From: Rhizobium anhuiense
Lineage (GTDB): Bacteria; Pseudomonadota; Alphaproteobacteria; Rhizobiales; Rhizobiaceae
Direction of reading: 5' to 3'
NCBI RefSeq assembly: GCF_003985145.1
Contig: NZ_ML133521.1
Coordinates: 434,001-498,000, forward strand
DNA: 64,000 nucleotides
Shown here: one piece after another, positions 16,341 to 24,947 of the stretch
Position numbering within the stretch: the first letter of the stretch is position 1
How the letters are laid out: every line of letters begins with the position of its first letter
The notes under the pieces: model-generated
What the model was told of the DNA's origin: nothing
Seen by the model: only the letters and a program-made list of their open reading frames with translations
Database searches by the model: none
Program-made: the position numbers and the translations under genes

Positions 16341-18068
16341 TCAAATGCAGTCAGCTTTGGGCGGGGTGGATGCTGCATTCTGCTCGATGACACCGACGGC
16401 CGCGCTGAACGGCATAGGCCGACCGAAGAGGTAGCCTTGGCCATATGGGCAACCCAAGGCCAAGAGAGCCTCCTCCTGTTCGCGGGTTTCAATGCCTTCT
16501 GCGACGGTGTCCAGTCCCATGTCACGGCTGAGCCCGATCAGTGCGCGTGTGATCGCAGCATCGTTCGGCCTGCTGCGAATCTGCTGGATGAAACCGCGAT
16601 CGATCTTCAGCGTCGTCAGTGGATAGCGCTGCAAGGAACTGAGCGAAGCATATCCCGTTCCAAAGTCGTCGAAGGCGATGCCAACGCCAAGCTCCCGCAG
16701 GGCCGTCATCGCCTCCAGAGAACGATCGTCATCGGCAAGTGCGATCGTTTCGGTGACTTCGAGCTCCAGTCCCTCGGGTGCAAGGGAGTGCCTTTGAAGT
16801 GCGTTGGCCACTTTGTGGATGAGATTGGGGCCGCGGAGTTGCCCCGGGAAGAGGTTGACGCCGATCTTGATTTTGTAGCCTGACGCCTGCAGTTCGCTGG
16901 CGCGCTTTGCTGCTTCGTCAAGCGTCCACCAGCCAATATCCAGAGCCAATGCGCTCTGATCGAGAGCAGGAAGAAAGGCTCCGGGCGTCAGCAGGCCCCG
17001 GGTGGGATGATGCCAACGGATCAATGCTTCAAGCCCGATGATTTTACCGTCGGAGAGTCTGACCTGGGGCTGATAGAAGAGCTCCAGCTCACCTTGACGC
17101 ATCCCGGCAAGCAGCTCATCGCGCAGTTCGCGCCGCGCCGACGTCTCGCTTCGCATGGTGGCGTCATACATCCGGATCGAGTGTCCGCCTGCGGCTTTCG
17201 CTCGATACAGGGCGTAGTCGGCACTGGCAATCAGCTCTTCGGCTTCCACCCCGTGGGCCGGTGAAAGAGCAAAGCCGATGCTGGTGCCGAGTTCAAGGAC
17301 ATGTCCGCCGAGTTCAAACGGCTTTGCAAATGCCTGGAGGATAGCATCGGCTTGGGCATAAACGGCACGCGGGTCGCTTACATTCTGCAACAGCACCGCA
17401 AATTCGTCGCCGCCGACACGTGCAATATGAGCGTCAGGACGCAGCGTGTATGGGAGCCTGACACCGACGGCCTGCAAAAGGCAATCGCCGACCAAATGTC
17501 CGTGCGTGTCGTTGACTTCCTTGAAGCCATCCAGGTCCAAGAGCATGATGGCGGCAGCGTTTCCCGCAGCAAGCGTATCGGCAAGCAGCGCGGAAAAGCG
17601 ATGACGATTAAGCAGTCCCGTCAGGGTATCCTGGCTTGCCAGGCGCAACAGTCGCCCTTCCTTCTCCCGTCGCTCTGAAATATCGGTGATGACGGCGCCG
17701 GCACAGAAGCCGCGTTTGCCACGCCAGGTCGACAGGGTGATTTCGATCGGAAACTCCGTGCCGTCCTTCCTGACCGCCGACACCTCGACCGGCCTGCCAC
17801 CGAGATTTGGCTTTTGCCCCGCCGACACTTTTTGCAGCCCTGCCATGTGGGCGCCCCGCATCCGCTCCGGGATGATGATAGTGATGGGCTTTCCGATCAT
17901 CTCGCCTTTGGTGTAGCCGAACAGCGCGCAGGCGGAGGGATTGACGAACTCGATATCTCCGTGGCTGTCGATCGAGATCAGGGATAATTTCGTCGCCTCG
18001 GCAAATTTCACCACCGTGAACGGCATGCGCCGCTCCGAGCTGCTCATTGAAGACGACTTGGGTGTCAT
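16341..18068 (-). CDS. PAS-GGDEF-EAL cyclic-di-GMP enzyme
   Basis: With the ATG at 18068 the product has 575 residues: a PAS domain (about 15-130, FVNPSACALFGYTKGEMIGK), a diguanylate cyclase domain (about 145-300) with intact GGDEF at 219-223, and an EAL phosphodiesterase domain (about 320-570) with EALIRW, EVTET, DDFGTGYASL and IKIDRGF-like motifs. The usual RxxD inhibitory site before GGDEF is not seen. Both output domains look catalytically complete, so it may make or degrade cyclic-di-GMP under control of a PAS signal. The open frame continues upstream to 18674 but there overlaps the Nudix gene antisense, and that part has no domain; GAGG upstream of 18068 supports the shorter start. Confidence 0.9.
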   Translation of the reverse strand: MTPKSSSMSSSERRMPFTVVKFAEATKLSLISIDSHGDIEFVNPSACALFGYTKGEMIGKPITIIIPERMRGAHMAGLQKVSAGQKPNLGGRPVEVSAVRKDGTEFPIEITLSTWRGKRGFCAGAVITDISERREKEGRLLRLASQDTLTGLLNRHRFSALLADTLAAGNAAAIMLLDLDGFKEVNDTHGHLVGDCLLQAVGVRLPYTLRPDAHIARVGGDEFAVLLQNVSDPRAVYAQADAILQAFAKPFELGGHVLELGTSIGFALSPAHGVEAEELIASADYALYRAKAAGGHSIRMYDATMRSETSARRELRDELLAGMRQGELELFYQPQVRLSDGKIIGLEALIRWHHPTRGLLTPGAFLPALDQSALALDIGWWTLDEAAKRASELQASGYKIKIGVNLFPGQLRGPNLIHKVANALQRHSLAPEGLELEVTETIALADDDRSLEAMTALRELGVGIAFDDFGTGYASLSSLQRYPLTTLKIDRGFIQQIRSRPNDAAITRALIGLSRDMGLDTVAEGIETREQEEALLALGCPYGQGYLFGRPMPFSAAVGVIEQNAASTPPKADCI

Positions 18069-18305
18069 GCGTGCCTCGTGCATCGTGCCGGGCCTGGTTT
18101 CGAAATTATCCGGTTGGGGAAACTGCCGGCCAAGCACAATCACCATGGAATACATGCGTGAACATTGATTTAAGTCGCGTGCATGCCGCTGGCAGAAAAG
18201 CCCAGAATAGCGCAACTCGAGAGTGCCACCAGAGGTGATCAAGCAAACTGGACTCTTGAAGGCAGCCCCGCTAGCGTGCGCGGGCTTCGAAACCGGAGGC
18301 GGACA

Positions 18306-18761
18306 ATGCTCAACGAAAACGACCAGACGGAACTTACGAATACCCTGTCTGGTCGCGATGTCGCGCAGGCTGGTGCTCTTTGCTATCGTCGGACCGAAGG
18401 CGGTGGACTTGAAATTCTTTTTGTAGGCAGCCGACGGAACGGTCGCTGGGGCATTCCGAAAGGGCGCGTCGAGTATGGTGAAATCACCAGCGCTGCGGCG
18501 CTCAGAGAAGCGTTCGAGGAAGCCGGAGTGGTGGGCCTCGTCGACACGACCGTGTTCGGTTCCTTTTCGTATCGAAAGGACACGGGTCCCAACCACTACC
18601 ATGTGTCCGTCCATCTTCTCCAGGTGTCGCGCATCGCGGACGAGTTTCCGGAGAAAAGCATCCGTAAAACACATTGGTTCCCACTGAAGGATGCCATGCG
18701 CGAGGCCGCCCGGCCGGGTCTGCGAGCGCTCCTGTGTCGGGTTGAGAACGTCGACCTATGA
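18306..18761 (+). CDS. Nudix hydrolase
   Basis: The 151-residue protein has a full Nudix box: G-R-V-E-Y-G-E then seven residues, then REAFEEAGV, so the metal-binding glutamates are present. It resembles diphosphoinositol-polyphosphate/DIPP-type Nudix enzymes (GRWGIPKGRVE, the HWFPLKDA segment near the end), which hydrolyse nucleoside or inositol diphosphate derivatives; the substrate is not known. GGAGG at 18295-18299 supports ATG 18306. Its stop overlaps the next gene (ATGA), so the two are translated together. Confidence 0.85.
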   Translation: MLNENDQTELTNTLSGRDVAQAGALCYRRTEGGGLEILFVGSRRNGRWGIPKGRVEYGEITSAAALREAFEEAGVVGLVDTTVFGSFSYRKDTGPNHYHVSVHLLQVSRIADEFPEKSIRKTHWFPLKDAMREAARPGLRALLCRVENVDL

Positions 18762-19780
18762 AGCTCAGTTTCGGCAGATCGCTATTGAGGGTCCTCAGAG
18801 CCCAAAAGAAAATCAGTAACCGGATCGAGAAAGCTGTCGCAAAGACCCGACGCAAAACGAAACGTTCAACGCCCCGTCCCGCGAAACCGATTTTGGTCGA
18901 GACAACCGCGTTTGGAAGCAATCCGGGCCGCTTGCTGATGAAATCCTTCGTCCCGACCACACGGCTGCCGAAGAACCCTGCGCTTGTCGTCTTGCTTCAC
19001 GGATGCCATCAGACTCCTGAAAGCCTGGATGCCGCGGCGGGCTTTTCCAAGCTCGCGAAAGAGCGCGGTTTCGTTCTTCTCTATCCACAGCAGAAGAGAG
19101 CAAACAATTCGCAAGATTGCTTCAACTGGTTTCGACCAAGCGCCGTCGCGCGAGACCGCGGCGAGGTCCGTTCGATCAAGCAGATGATCGAGTACCTATG
19201 CGAGCGACATCGCATCGACCGGTCGAGGATATTCATCGCGGGGCTGTCCGCCGGCGCGGCGATGACGGGCGCACTTGTCGCGAACTATCCCTCACTGTTT
19301 GCGGGCGCCGCAATCATCGCCGGCATGCCATTCGGATCCGTCCGCGACGCGATGTCGGCCCTGCGCGCGATGAAGTCAGGCGCGACGCCGCCACCGGGCG
19401 GATGGGAACGGCCGATCGCCGAGATTTCGCCAGAAGTCAGGGCATGGCCTCCGATAACCATCTGGCAGGGCATGGAAGACCGGGTGGTCAAGCCCGCCAA
19501 TGCGCTCGCTTGTGTTGCTCAGTGGCTCGAAGTTCAGGGCATTGTAGAAAGCAGCGGCCGCTTGGAGAAAAAACCATGGGGCAGCTTGCAGTCGTGGAAA
19601 GTGACCGGCGAGAGGAAAGTGGCCCTCTATTCGGTCAGCAACATGGGCCACGGGCTTCCGATCAAGAAACGCAAGAGCGTCATAACACCACGATCTGCTG
19701 ACCCTTATGTGATCCCGGCAGATATCTCGGCTCCAGCTGAGATGATGCGATTATGGGGCTTGTCGAGGTTTCGAATGTAA
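18758..19780 (+). CDS. PHB depolymerase-family esterase
   Basis: This alpha/beta-hydrolase has 340 residues. LVVLLHGCHQTPESLD carries the oxyanion-hole region and GLSAGAAM the nucleophile elbow (G-x-S-x-G). Later W-Q-G-M-E-D-R-V-V holds the likely catalytic Asp and the SNMGHGLP segment the His. This is the LpqC/PHB-depolymerase esterase family, acting on polyhydroxybutyrate oligomers or other esters; the substrate is not fixed. The N-terminus is Lys/Arg-rich and has no clear signal peptide. It is coupled to the Nudix gene. Confidence 0.85.
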   Translation: MKLSFGRSLLRVLRAQKKISNRIEKAVAKTRRKTKRSTPRPAKPILVETTAFGSNPGRLLMKSFVPTTRLPKNPALVVLLHGCHQTPESLDAAAGFSKLAKERGFVLLYPQQKRANNSQDCFNWFRPSAVARDRGEVRSIKQMIEYLCERHRIDRSRIFIAGLSAGAAMTGALVANYPSLFAGAAIIAGMPFGSVRDAMSALRAMKSGATPPPGGWERPIAEISPEVRAWPPITIWQGMEDRVVKPANALACVAQWLEVQGIVESSGRLEKKPWGSLQSWKVTGERKVALYSVSNMGHGLPIKKRKSVITPRSADPYVIPADISAPAEMMRLWGLSRFRM

Positions 19781-19831
19781 CCAGTTCGCGGGCATGTTCG
19801 ACCGCACCAGGCAAAGTCCGGTCGCGATGGC

Positions 19832-19972
19832 TCATAGCGGCCTCCCGAATTCGTTCTCCAAACGTTCCAAGTAGTGCTGCTGTTCCCGCCGTATGGCGAT
19901 CGTCGCATTGGGCAATCGATGGCTCTTGTTCGGACGTAAAGGCGCCCGCCGAGCGAGAGGAATTCCGCTCAT
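19832..19972 (-). CDS. Possible 46-residue small ORF with coupled partner
   Basis: The interval 19781-20080 has no established gene. On the minus strand an ATG at 19972 opens a 46-residue basic frame ending in RREQQHYLERLENEFGRPL. GGGAGG lies inside its end, and its TGA overlaps the ATG (19835) of a second small frame, MSHRDRTLPGAVEHARELV, which then runs antisense into the esterase gene. The Shine-Dalgarno and ATGA overlap suggest real or formerly real small genes; I do not recognise either. Confidence 0.3.
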   Translation of the reverse strand: MSGIPLARRAPLRPNKSHRLPNATIAIRREQQHYLERLENEFGRPL

Positions 19973-20080
19973 TGCAACAGTCGCTTGGTCAGTGCCGAAA
20001 ACGGTGGTCGATCGGTTCGTCCGAGAAAGCAGCGCGCCAATCCGATAGCCGTCGGCTGACCAGCCCGCCAGGACGGGTCA

Positions 20081-20992
20081 TTAGGAATGTGGATCTGCCC
20101 GCCATTCGGATGTCGCGCCGAATTCTGAAATGGCAAACGAGATGACGCTCTGCAGGCGCGGCGTCATGCGGCGATCGCGATGATAGACAAGCGACATCGG
20201 TCGCTCACGGAGATGCCAGTCTGGAAAGAGTTGAACGAGCAGGCCTGCCTCGACATCCGAACGCAGCAGAATGGATGGCTGCATGATCACTCCGAGGGCC
20301 GCGCGTGCGGCCATGCGCACGGCCTGACCGCTATTGACAGTGATCGATATCCGCGGGATGACTTCGACCTGAACGTCGCCGTTCGCCAGCTTCCATGGTG
20401 ACCGTGCCGCCGGAGCAAAGCCGATGGCGTCATGGTTGGCCAGGTCACTTGGATGACCTGGATTGCCCCTTCGAGCAAGGTAGTCTGGTGCAGCGCAGAT
20501 CATCATCTGGTAAGGGGCAAGACGGCGCGCGATCAAGCGGCTATCGGGTAATTCGCCGATACGGAAGGCAATATCGAATCCTTCGTCGACAATGTCGACA
20601 TTGCGATCCGTCAAGGTGATATCCAGCGTGACATCCGGGGCAAGCGCGCGGTAGCGCTGCAGTCTCGGCATCAGCACCTCTGCACCGAACGTCGTCGGAG
20701 CCGTCATCTTCAGCTTGCCACGAGGCTCTGCTTGCAATGCCTCGGCATCCTGATCGGCGATCGCCACGCGCTCCAGAATATCTCGACACTGTTCGACATA
20801 GCTGGCGCCGAAATCCGTCAGGCTCTGACGGCGGGTCGTCCTATTCAGAAGGCGCATTCCGAGCCGTTCCTCAAGTGCTGCCACATGCTGCCCAACCATC
20901 GCAGGTGACATCCCGAGCTTGCCGGATGCGGCACTCATCGAGCCCTCTTGCACCGTTGTCACGAATACCTGCATGGATCGGAAGAGGCACAT
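20081..20992 (-). CDS. LysR-family transcriptional regulator
   Basis: The N-terminal winged helix (FVTTVQEGSMSAASGKLGMS, then VGQHVAALEERLGMRLLNRT) is followed by a LysR substrate-binding domain (KLKMTAPTTFGAEVLMP, FDIAFRIGELPDS, ARAALGVIMQPS). At about 303 residues it has standard length. The ATG at 20992 is preferred over a TTG at 21004. It is divergent from the dehydrogenase gene at 21091, which it most likely regulates. The inducer is unknown. Confidence 0.88.
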   Translation of the reverse strand: MCLFRSMQVFVTTVQEGSMSAASGKLGMSPAMVGQHVAALEERLGMRLLNRTTRRQSLTDFGASYVEQCRDILERVAIADQDAEALQAEPRGKLKMTAPTTFGAEVLMPRLQRYRALAPDVTLDITLTDRNVDIVDEGFDIAFRIGELPDSRLIARRLAPYQMMICAAPDYLARRGNPGHPSDLANHDAIGFAPAARSPWKLANGDVQVEVIPRISITVNSGQAVRMAARAALGVIMQPSILLRSDVEAGLLVQLFPDWHLRERPMSLVYHRDRRMTPRLQSVISFAISEFGATSEWRADPHS

Positions 20993-21024
20993 TCGATAGC
21001 TCAACTTTTAAATGATGATATTAT

Positions 21025-21054
21025 TTTCACGATTATCCATTTATCTGGGTGAAA
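21025..21054. promoter_or_regulatory. Inverted repeat in LysR/SDR divergent region
   Basis: TTTCAC at 21025-21030 and GTGAAA at 21049-21054 form a 6-bp inverted repeat in the 98-bp AT-rich gap between lysR and the SDR gene, a plausible regulator site. Function inferred from position. Confidence 0.35.
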
Positions 21055-21090
21055 TACAACTCCTGTGACGCTGCAAACAAGGAGCACGAC

Positions 21091-21852
21091 ATGGCGCAGA
21101 ACAGATTCACGGGCAAAACCATCCTCATTACGGGAGCGGGAACCGGCATGGGGCGGGCTGCCGCGCTTCGACTGGTCGAAGAGGGTGGCCAAGTCGCTCT
21201 CGTCGGGCGCCGGCCCGAGCCTATCAGCCAATTGCAGTCGGAGATCGAGGCCGCCGGCGGCACAGCCATTGCGATCGCCTGCGATATCGCCGACAACGAG
21301 GCGGTTGCCGCGGCCGTCCAGACGACGATAACTTGCTTCGGCAAACTGGATGCCCTCTTCGCCAACGCCGGCGTGCTTGGCGAGTTCAAGCCATTGGCTG
21401 TCACAGAAGCGGACGAATTCGACGCGCTGATCGCCACCAATCTGCGCGGCACCTTTTTCACCATCAAGCAATGCCTGCCGTTTCTGGCCGATGGTGCGAT
21501 CCTCATCAACGCCTCCTGGACGGCTGGTGGCGTGATGCCAGGCGCCGGAGCCTATGCCGGCACGAAGGGTGCCCTGCAGGCGATGATGCGCACCCTTGCG
21601 GTGGAACAAGGCCCACGGAACATCCGCGTCAACGCCATAAACCCTGGCATCATCCTGACGCCGATGGCCGATGACGTCATCGACCCTGTCTTCGCGGCTC
21701 GCCTCGCCAGTCACACGCCTCTTCGCCGTAACGGCAGATCAGAAGACGTCGCGGGCACCGTGGCGTGGTTGCTGTCGGACGATGCCAGTTTCGTCACCGG
21801 CCAGGAAATCACCGTCGACGGTGGTTTCACAATTGGCGGTATCCGGCTTTAG
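21091..21852 (+). CDS. Short-chain dehydrogenase/reductase
   Basis: The 253-residue SDR has the cofactor motif TGAGTGMG near residues 14-21, the structural NAG motif (FANAGVLG), a catalytic Ser in NASWTAGG, and Y-A-G-T-K (YxxxK) in the active site. The C-terminal ITVDGGFTIGG is typical of classical SDRs. GRRPE after strand 2 suggests NADP(H) preference. It probably oxidises or reduces a small alcohol or ketone. AAGGAGC lies upstream of ATG 21091. Confidence 0.9.
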   Translation: MAQNRFTGKTILITGAGTGMGRAAALRLVEEGGQVALVGRRPEPISQLQSEIEAAGGTAIAIACDIADNEAVAAAVQTTITCFGKLDALFANAGVLGEFKPLAVTEADEFDALIATNLRGTFFTIKQCLPFLADGAILINASWTAGGVMPGAGAYAGTKGALQAMMRTLAVEQGPRNIRVNAINPGIILTPMADDVIDPVFAARLASHTPLRRNGRSEDVAGTVAWLLSDDASFVTGQEITVDGGFTIGGIRL

Positions 21853-22077
21853 TTCGGCGCTGTCCTATCCGTCAGGGAACTGACCGCATACACCTCGCAA
21901 GGCCGGCTCGCTGGTTAGCTTTGCGAGTTCTTCGGCGCAAGGTCCAACCTCGGACCGATCGAAGCCATCGTTGAAGTTTCTGATCAAGCCTTCCGTCTTC
22001 CACCTGTCATGATCACAGGGACAACTGAGGCCTAACGACCACACCGAATGCGTAGCATGTGCCGTGCCTCCCGGATC

Positions 22078-22986
22078 CTAGTAGATGTCGTGTTCGAGCT
22101 TTTCGAGGTGTTCGGAGCAAACCACCTTCACCAATTCAAGCAGCACGGTCGTCCGCTCGCTGAGCCAGGTGAGAGCCTCCTCGCTGATCTCGTAATGTTT
22201 CGAATAGCGCGCCTTCACATAGGCCTCGTTCAAAGTGTTGAACCAGGCGCGCTCCTTGTGATGATCACGCGGAAAGGCTTCGGCCAAACGACGGTCCTGC
22301 TCCTCGGCGAGCGAGCGCAGGAACTTGATGTTGTGCGATGGTGGGCCGTAGTTGGTCAGAGTGAGGAGGACGCAGGAATAGGCCTGTTCAAGCGATTGGT
22401 GAAATGCGAAAGCAGCTCTTTTTCGCTGTTGCTTAGTGCGGGCGTATTCTGCCCAATCAGCGAACTCCTCTGCTGCTACGAACCGGTCCTCATAGTGTTC
22501 CTTTGCAACCCGCAGACGATCCTCGGTCGAGAGTGGCTCGGGCTCGGGCAGGGGCTCATCGTCCAGTTCGTAGAGAACGATGCCCTCCTTGCGAATATCG
22601 GAGAAGAAATAATGCCCTTCCTTGAGGTAGGTATTCACCTCGCGCCTGGAATGGACGATGAAGCTCACCGGCGTTTCGATCGAGGCCTCGTGGATCAGCC
22701 GATCGGCGGCCTTGTACCAGTACTCGGCGAATTCGCAGAGTTTGCGGTTGTTGACGATGATGAGCAGATCGAAATCCGAGCGATACCCCTTCATGGTGAA
22801 GGGCTCGTCGACCCACCCGCCCTTGGCGTAGGAGCCGAACAGGATGATCTTCAGGATCCTGCCGCGCTTCTTGAAATCGGCCGTGCCTTCTTTCAGCGCA
22901 TCCTCGAATTCCTCGTGGAGGATTTCAAGGACCCGGCCGAGTTCTCGTTGCTTGCGAAGCGGCATATGATCGAGCGACGATTTCAT
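22078..22986 (-). CDS. MNT-HEPN fusion: minimal nucleotidyltransferase with HEPN domain
   Basis: The 302-residue protein combines an N-terminal minimal nucleotidyltransferase (ILFGSYAKGGW at about 49-59, then SDFDLLIIV with the two metal-binding aspartates) with a C-terminal HEPN-like helical domain (about 165-300) that contains RKRAAFAFHQ, an R-x6-H pattern like the HEPN RNase motif. Separate MNT and HEPN genes form toxin-antitoxin pairs in which the MNT AMPylates the HEPN RNase; here both are on one chain. The ATG at 22986 is preferred over TTG 22992. It may be a self-controlled toxin or part of host defence. Confidence 0.8.
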   Translation of the reverse strand: MKSSLDHMPLRKQRELGRVLEILHEEFEDALKEGTADFKKRGRILKIILFGSYAKGGWVDEPFTMKGYRSDFDLLIIVNNRKLCEFAEYWYKAADRLIHEASIETPVSFIVHSRREVNTYLKEGHYFFSDIRKEGIVLYELDDEPLPEPEPLSTEDRLRVAKEHYEDRFVAAEEFADWAEYARTKQQRKRAAFAFHQSLEQAYSCVLLTLTNYGPPSHNIKFLRSLAEEQDRRLAEAFPRDHHKERAWFNTLNEAYVKARYSKHYEISEEALTWLSERTTVLLELVKVVCSEHLEKLEHDIY

Positions 22987-23316
22987 AAGCAATCGATAGG
23001 CGAAAGATCCAATATCGTCTACTCGCAGTTTTGAGAGGGAATCTGTGGGAACTAATCGCCTCGGAGATCACGTTCTCTCGAGGAACCGCGTTAATCGAAG
23101 ACGACCGTGAATGTGGCTTCCCAAGAAGGTCCTGCACTCCAGGAACGGGGAGCACACGCTGCGTCACCGGCGCGTTGGCCACCGAAAAGGCAGATGCCCT
23201 TTCGCCTCTGAATGGGGATGTCGATCAGCTTGATTACGCGGAATCAATTTCGTTGGAATGATACCACTTTATTACCTGCCAGGATCATTGGAATCTTCCG
23301 GATTGGCTGAATGCGA
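22987..23316. other. Intergenic region, nothing recognised
   Basis: This 330-bp stretch lies upstream of the MNT-HEPN gene and downstream of tetR. Short open frames exist on both strands but none has a recognisable domain or a good ribosome-binding site. It presumably holds the promoter of the MNT-HEPN gene. Confidence 0.5.
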
Positions 23317-23922
23317 CTAGCGGACATTTAGCTTCGTGGGCGAAATCAAACGTTTCAGCCCGATTTCACGGAAGCGGGTGAATGCCAACACACCATCCTT
23401 GGCTTTAGCTCGAATGAGCGCCCCCTCGTAAGCGTCCACGATACTCGCTGTTAGATCATTGATGTTCTCGTCACTGTCAATATCGCCATCCTGCTGCGCA
23501 GCGGCCAGCACCCCTTGAATACTTTTCTCCCAGCGTTCGAATGAAGCGGCGAGCGCATCGAGAACGACTGCGCTCCGGCCTGCAGCGCTTTGGGCAATCA
23601 TACCGTAAAGGCACCCTGCATATGGGGCGGCCGCCTTATACTCTTGTTCAAGAGCTGCGAAATAGGCATCGAGGCGGGCCAGCGGACGGAGCGACATGTC
23701 AGTGAAGAATTTCTCCCGCACCTGCCGGTACTTCTCCTCATACGCTTCGACGACCGCTACGACGAAGTCATCCTTGCTCTGAAAGAAATAATAGAAGGAC
23801 CCTTTCGGGACGTCGACGGCCTTCAGGATCGGGCCGATCCCCACACCGTCATAGCCATGCGCCAGCAATTGCCGCATACCTTCGGAAATGAGGCGTTCAC
23901 GCGTCGCAGATTGACCATCCAT
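23317..23922 (-). CDS. TetR-family repressor
   Basis: This 201-residue protein has an N-terminal HTH (IGPILKAVDVPKGSFYYFFQ, about 29-48) and a TetR_C-type ligand domain (AAPYAGCLYGMIAQS, RSAVVLDALAASFERWEKSI). The sequence class is that of NemR/AcrR-like repressors that sense electrophiles or drugs. It is divergent from the EamA transporter gene, with a palindromic operator between them, so it most likely represses that transporter and itself. Confidence 0.88.
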   Translation of the reverse strand: MDGQSATRERLISEGMRQLLAHGYDGVGIGPILKAVDVPKGSFYYFFQSKDDFVVAVVEAYEEKYRQVREKFFTDMSLRPLARLDAYFAALEQEYKAAAPYAGCLYGMIAQSAAGRSAVVLDALAASFERWEKSIQGVLAAAQQDGDIDSDENINDLTASIVDAYEGALIRAKAKDGVLAFTRFREIGLKRLISPTKLNVR

Positions 23923-23925
23923 AAC

Positions 23926-23940
23926 TAGACCAATCGTCTA
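23926..23940. promoter_or_regulatory. TetR-type operator TAGAC-N5-GTCTA
   Basis: The palindrome TAGACCAATCGTCTA lies 3 bp upstream of the tetR start and about 43 bp before the transporter start. It has the size and the TAGAC...GTCTA form of many TetR-family operators. Binding by the adjacent repressor is inferred. Confidence 0.6.
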
Positions 23941-23982
23941 CTAGGCTGTTTATGCACATCTCTCTCCACGGAGTGACCTCAT

Positions 23983-24852
23983 ATGAGCATAGCACGCAGT
24001 AGGCTTGTCGGCATCTATCTCGTGATTTCTTCTGCTGTTTTGTGGAGCACGGCCGGGCTTTTTGTGCGCATCGCCGACATGGATGTCTGGTCAATGGTCG
24101 CTTGGCGGTCGGCCTTCTCATTCGTCACGCTTGGCGCATTTGTATTGATCCGCCGAAGATGGACGAAGAAAGGTGTTAAAGGGACTTTCGGCATGCCTGG
24201 TGTGGTTGCATGTGTCGTTTCTACAGTAGCGGCGATCACCTATGTTGCGTCTTTGCAGCGGACGACCGTCGCGAATGTCATGACGGTGTACGCCACGCTT
24301 CCGTTTGTAGCGACCGGGATCGCTTTCTTATGGCTGCACGACCCCGTGACATACCGCTTCGTGATCGCTGGCTGTCTAGCTTTCCTGGGAGTAGTTATTT
24401 CGGTCGGAGCAGCTATGTCGGCAAACGACCTTCTTGGCATCCTGGCTGCTTTTATCATGACGGCTGGATGCGCCACGCAGATTGTCATTGCCAAACGGTT
24501 TCCAAGCATGGATTCGACGATGATGACGGTCTTGGCCGCGTTGGCCTGCTTTTGCATCGCCCTTCCGCTCATGCAGTATTCGATACCGACATCGACACAG
24601 CTCCTCGCATGCGCTTTCTATGGGATTTTCACGACCGGCATTGGTTATGTGCTTTTGTTGCTTGGCTCTCGCCGGATTGGTTCAGGTGAAGCCGGACTAT
24701 TATCCATGCTTGATGTCATCCTTGGCCCAATATGGGTCTGGATTTTCTACAGCGAGGAGATCACGCTACCAGTCCTTCTGGGCGGTGCAGTCGTTTTGAC
24801 TTCTGTCTTTTGGTATCTCCTACCGAGCCGTAAGGTTGCTGCCCCCGTTTGA
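23983..24852 (+). CDS. EamA/DMT-family transporter
   Basis: The 289-residue protein has ten predicted membrane helices in two EamA halves (LVISSAVLWSTAGLFVRI at the start; GCATQIVIAKRF begins the second half; GEAGLLSMLDVILGPIWVWI near the end). This is the drug/metabolite exporter superfamily; the substrate is unknown. The divergent TetR repressor suggests induction by the exported compound. Confidence 0.88.
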   Translation: MSIARSRLVGIYLVISSAVLWSTAGLFVRIADMDVWSMVAWRSAFSFVTLGAFVLIRRRWTKKGVKGTFGMPGVVACVVSTVAAITYVASLQRTTVANVMTVYATLPFVATGIAFLWLHDPVTYRFVIAGCLAFLGVVISVGAAMSANDLLGILAAFIMTAGCATQIVIAKRFPSMDSTMMTVLAALACFCIALPLMQYSIPTSTQLLACAFYGIFTTGIGYVLLLLGSRRIGSGEAGLLSMLDVILGPIWVWIFYSEEITLPVLLGGAVVLTSVFWYLLPSRKVAAPV

Positions 24853-24947
24853 GCAACGGCCGCTTTGGGCAGATACCTTTGATAAAGTCGCGTCGAGATC
24901 GTGCGGCAGCTCTGGATTGCGGCTGGCGCGCCAAGGTGTAGCTCCCT

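Noticed and set aside
18069..18674. N-terminal extension of the PAS-GGDEF-EAL protein by about 200 residues
   Set aside because: It is antisense to the Nudix gene, has no homology, and a better start with GAGG lies at 18068.
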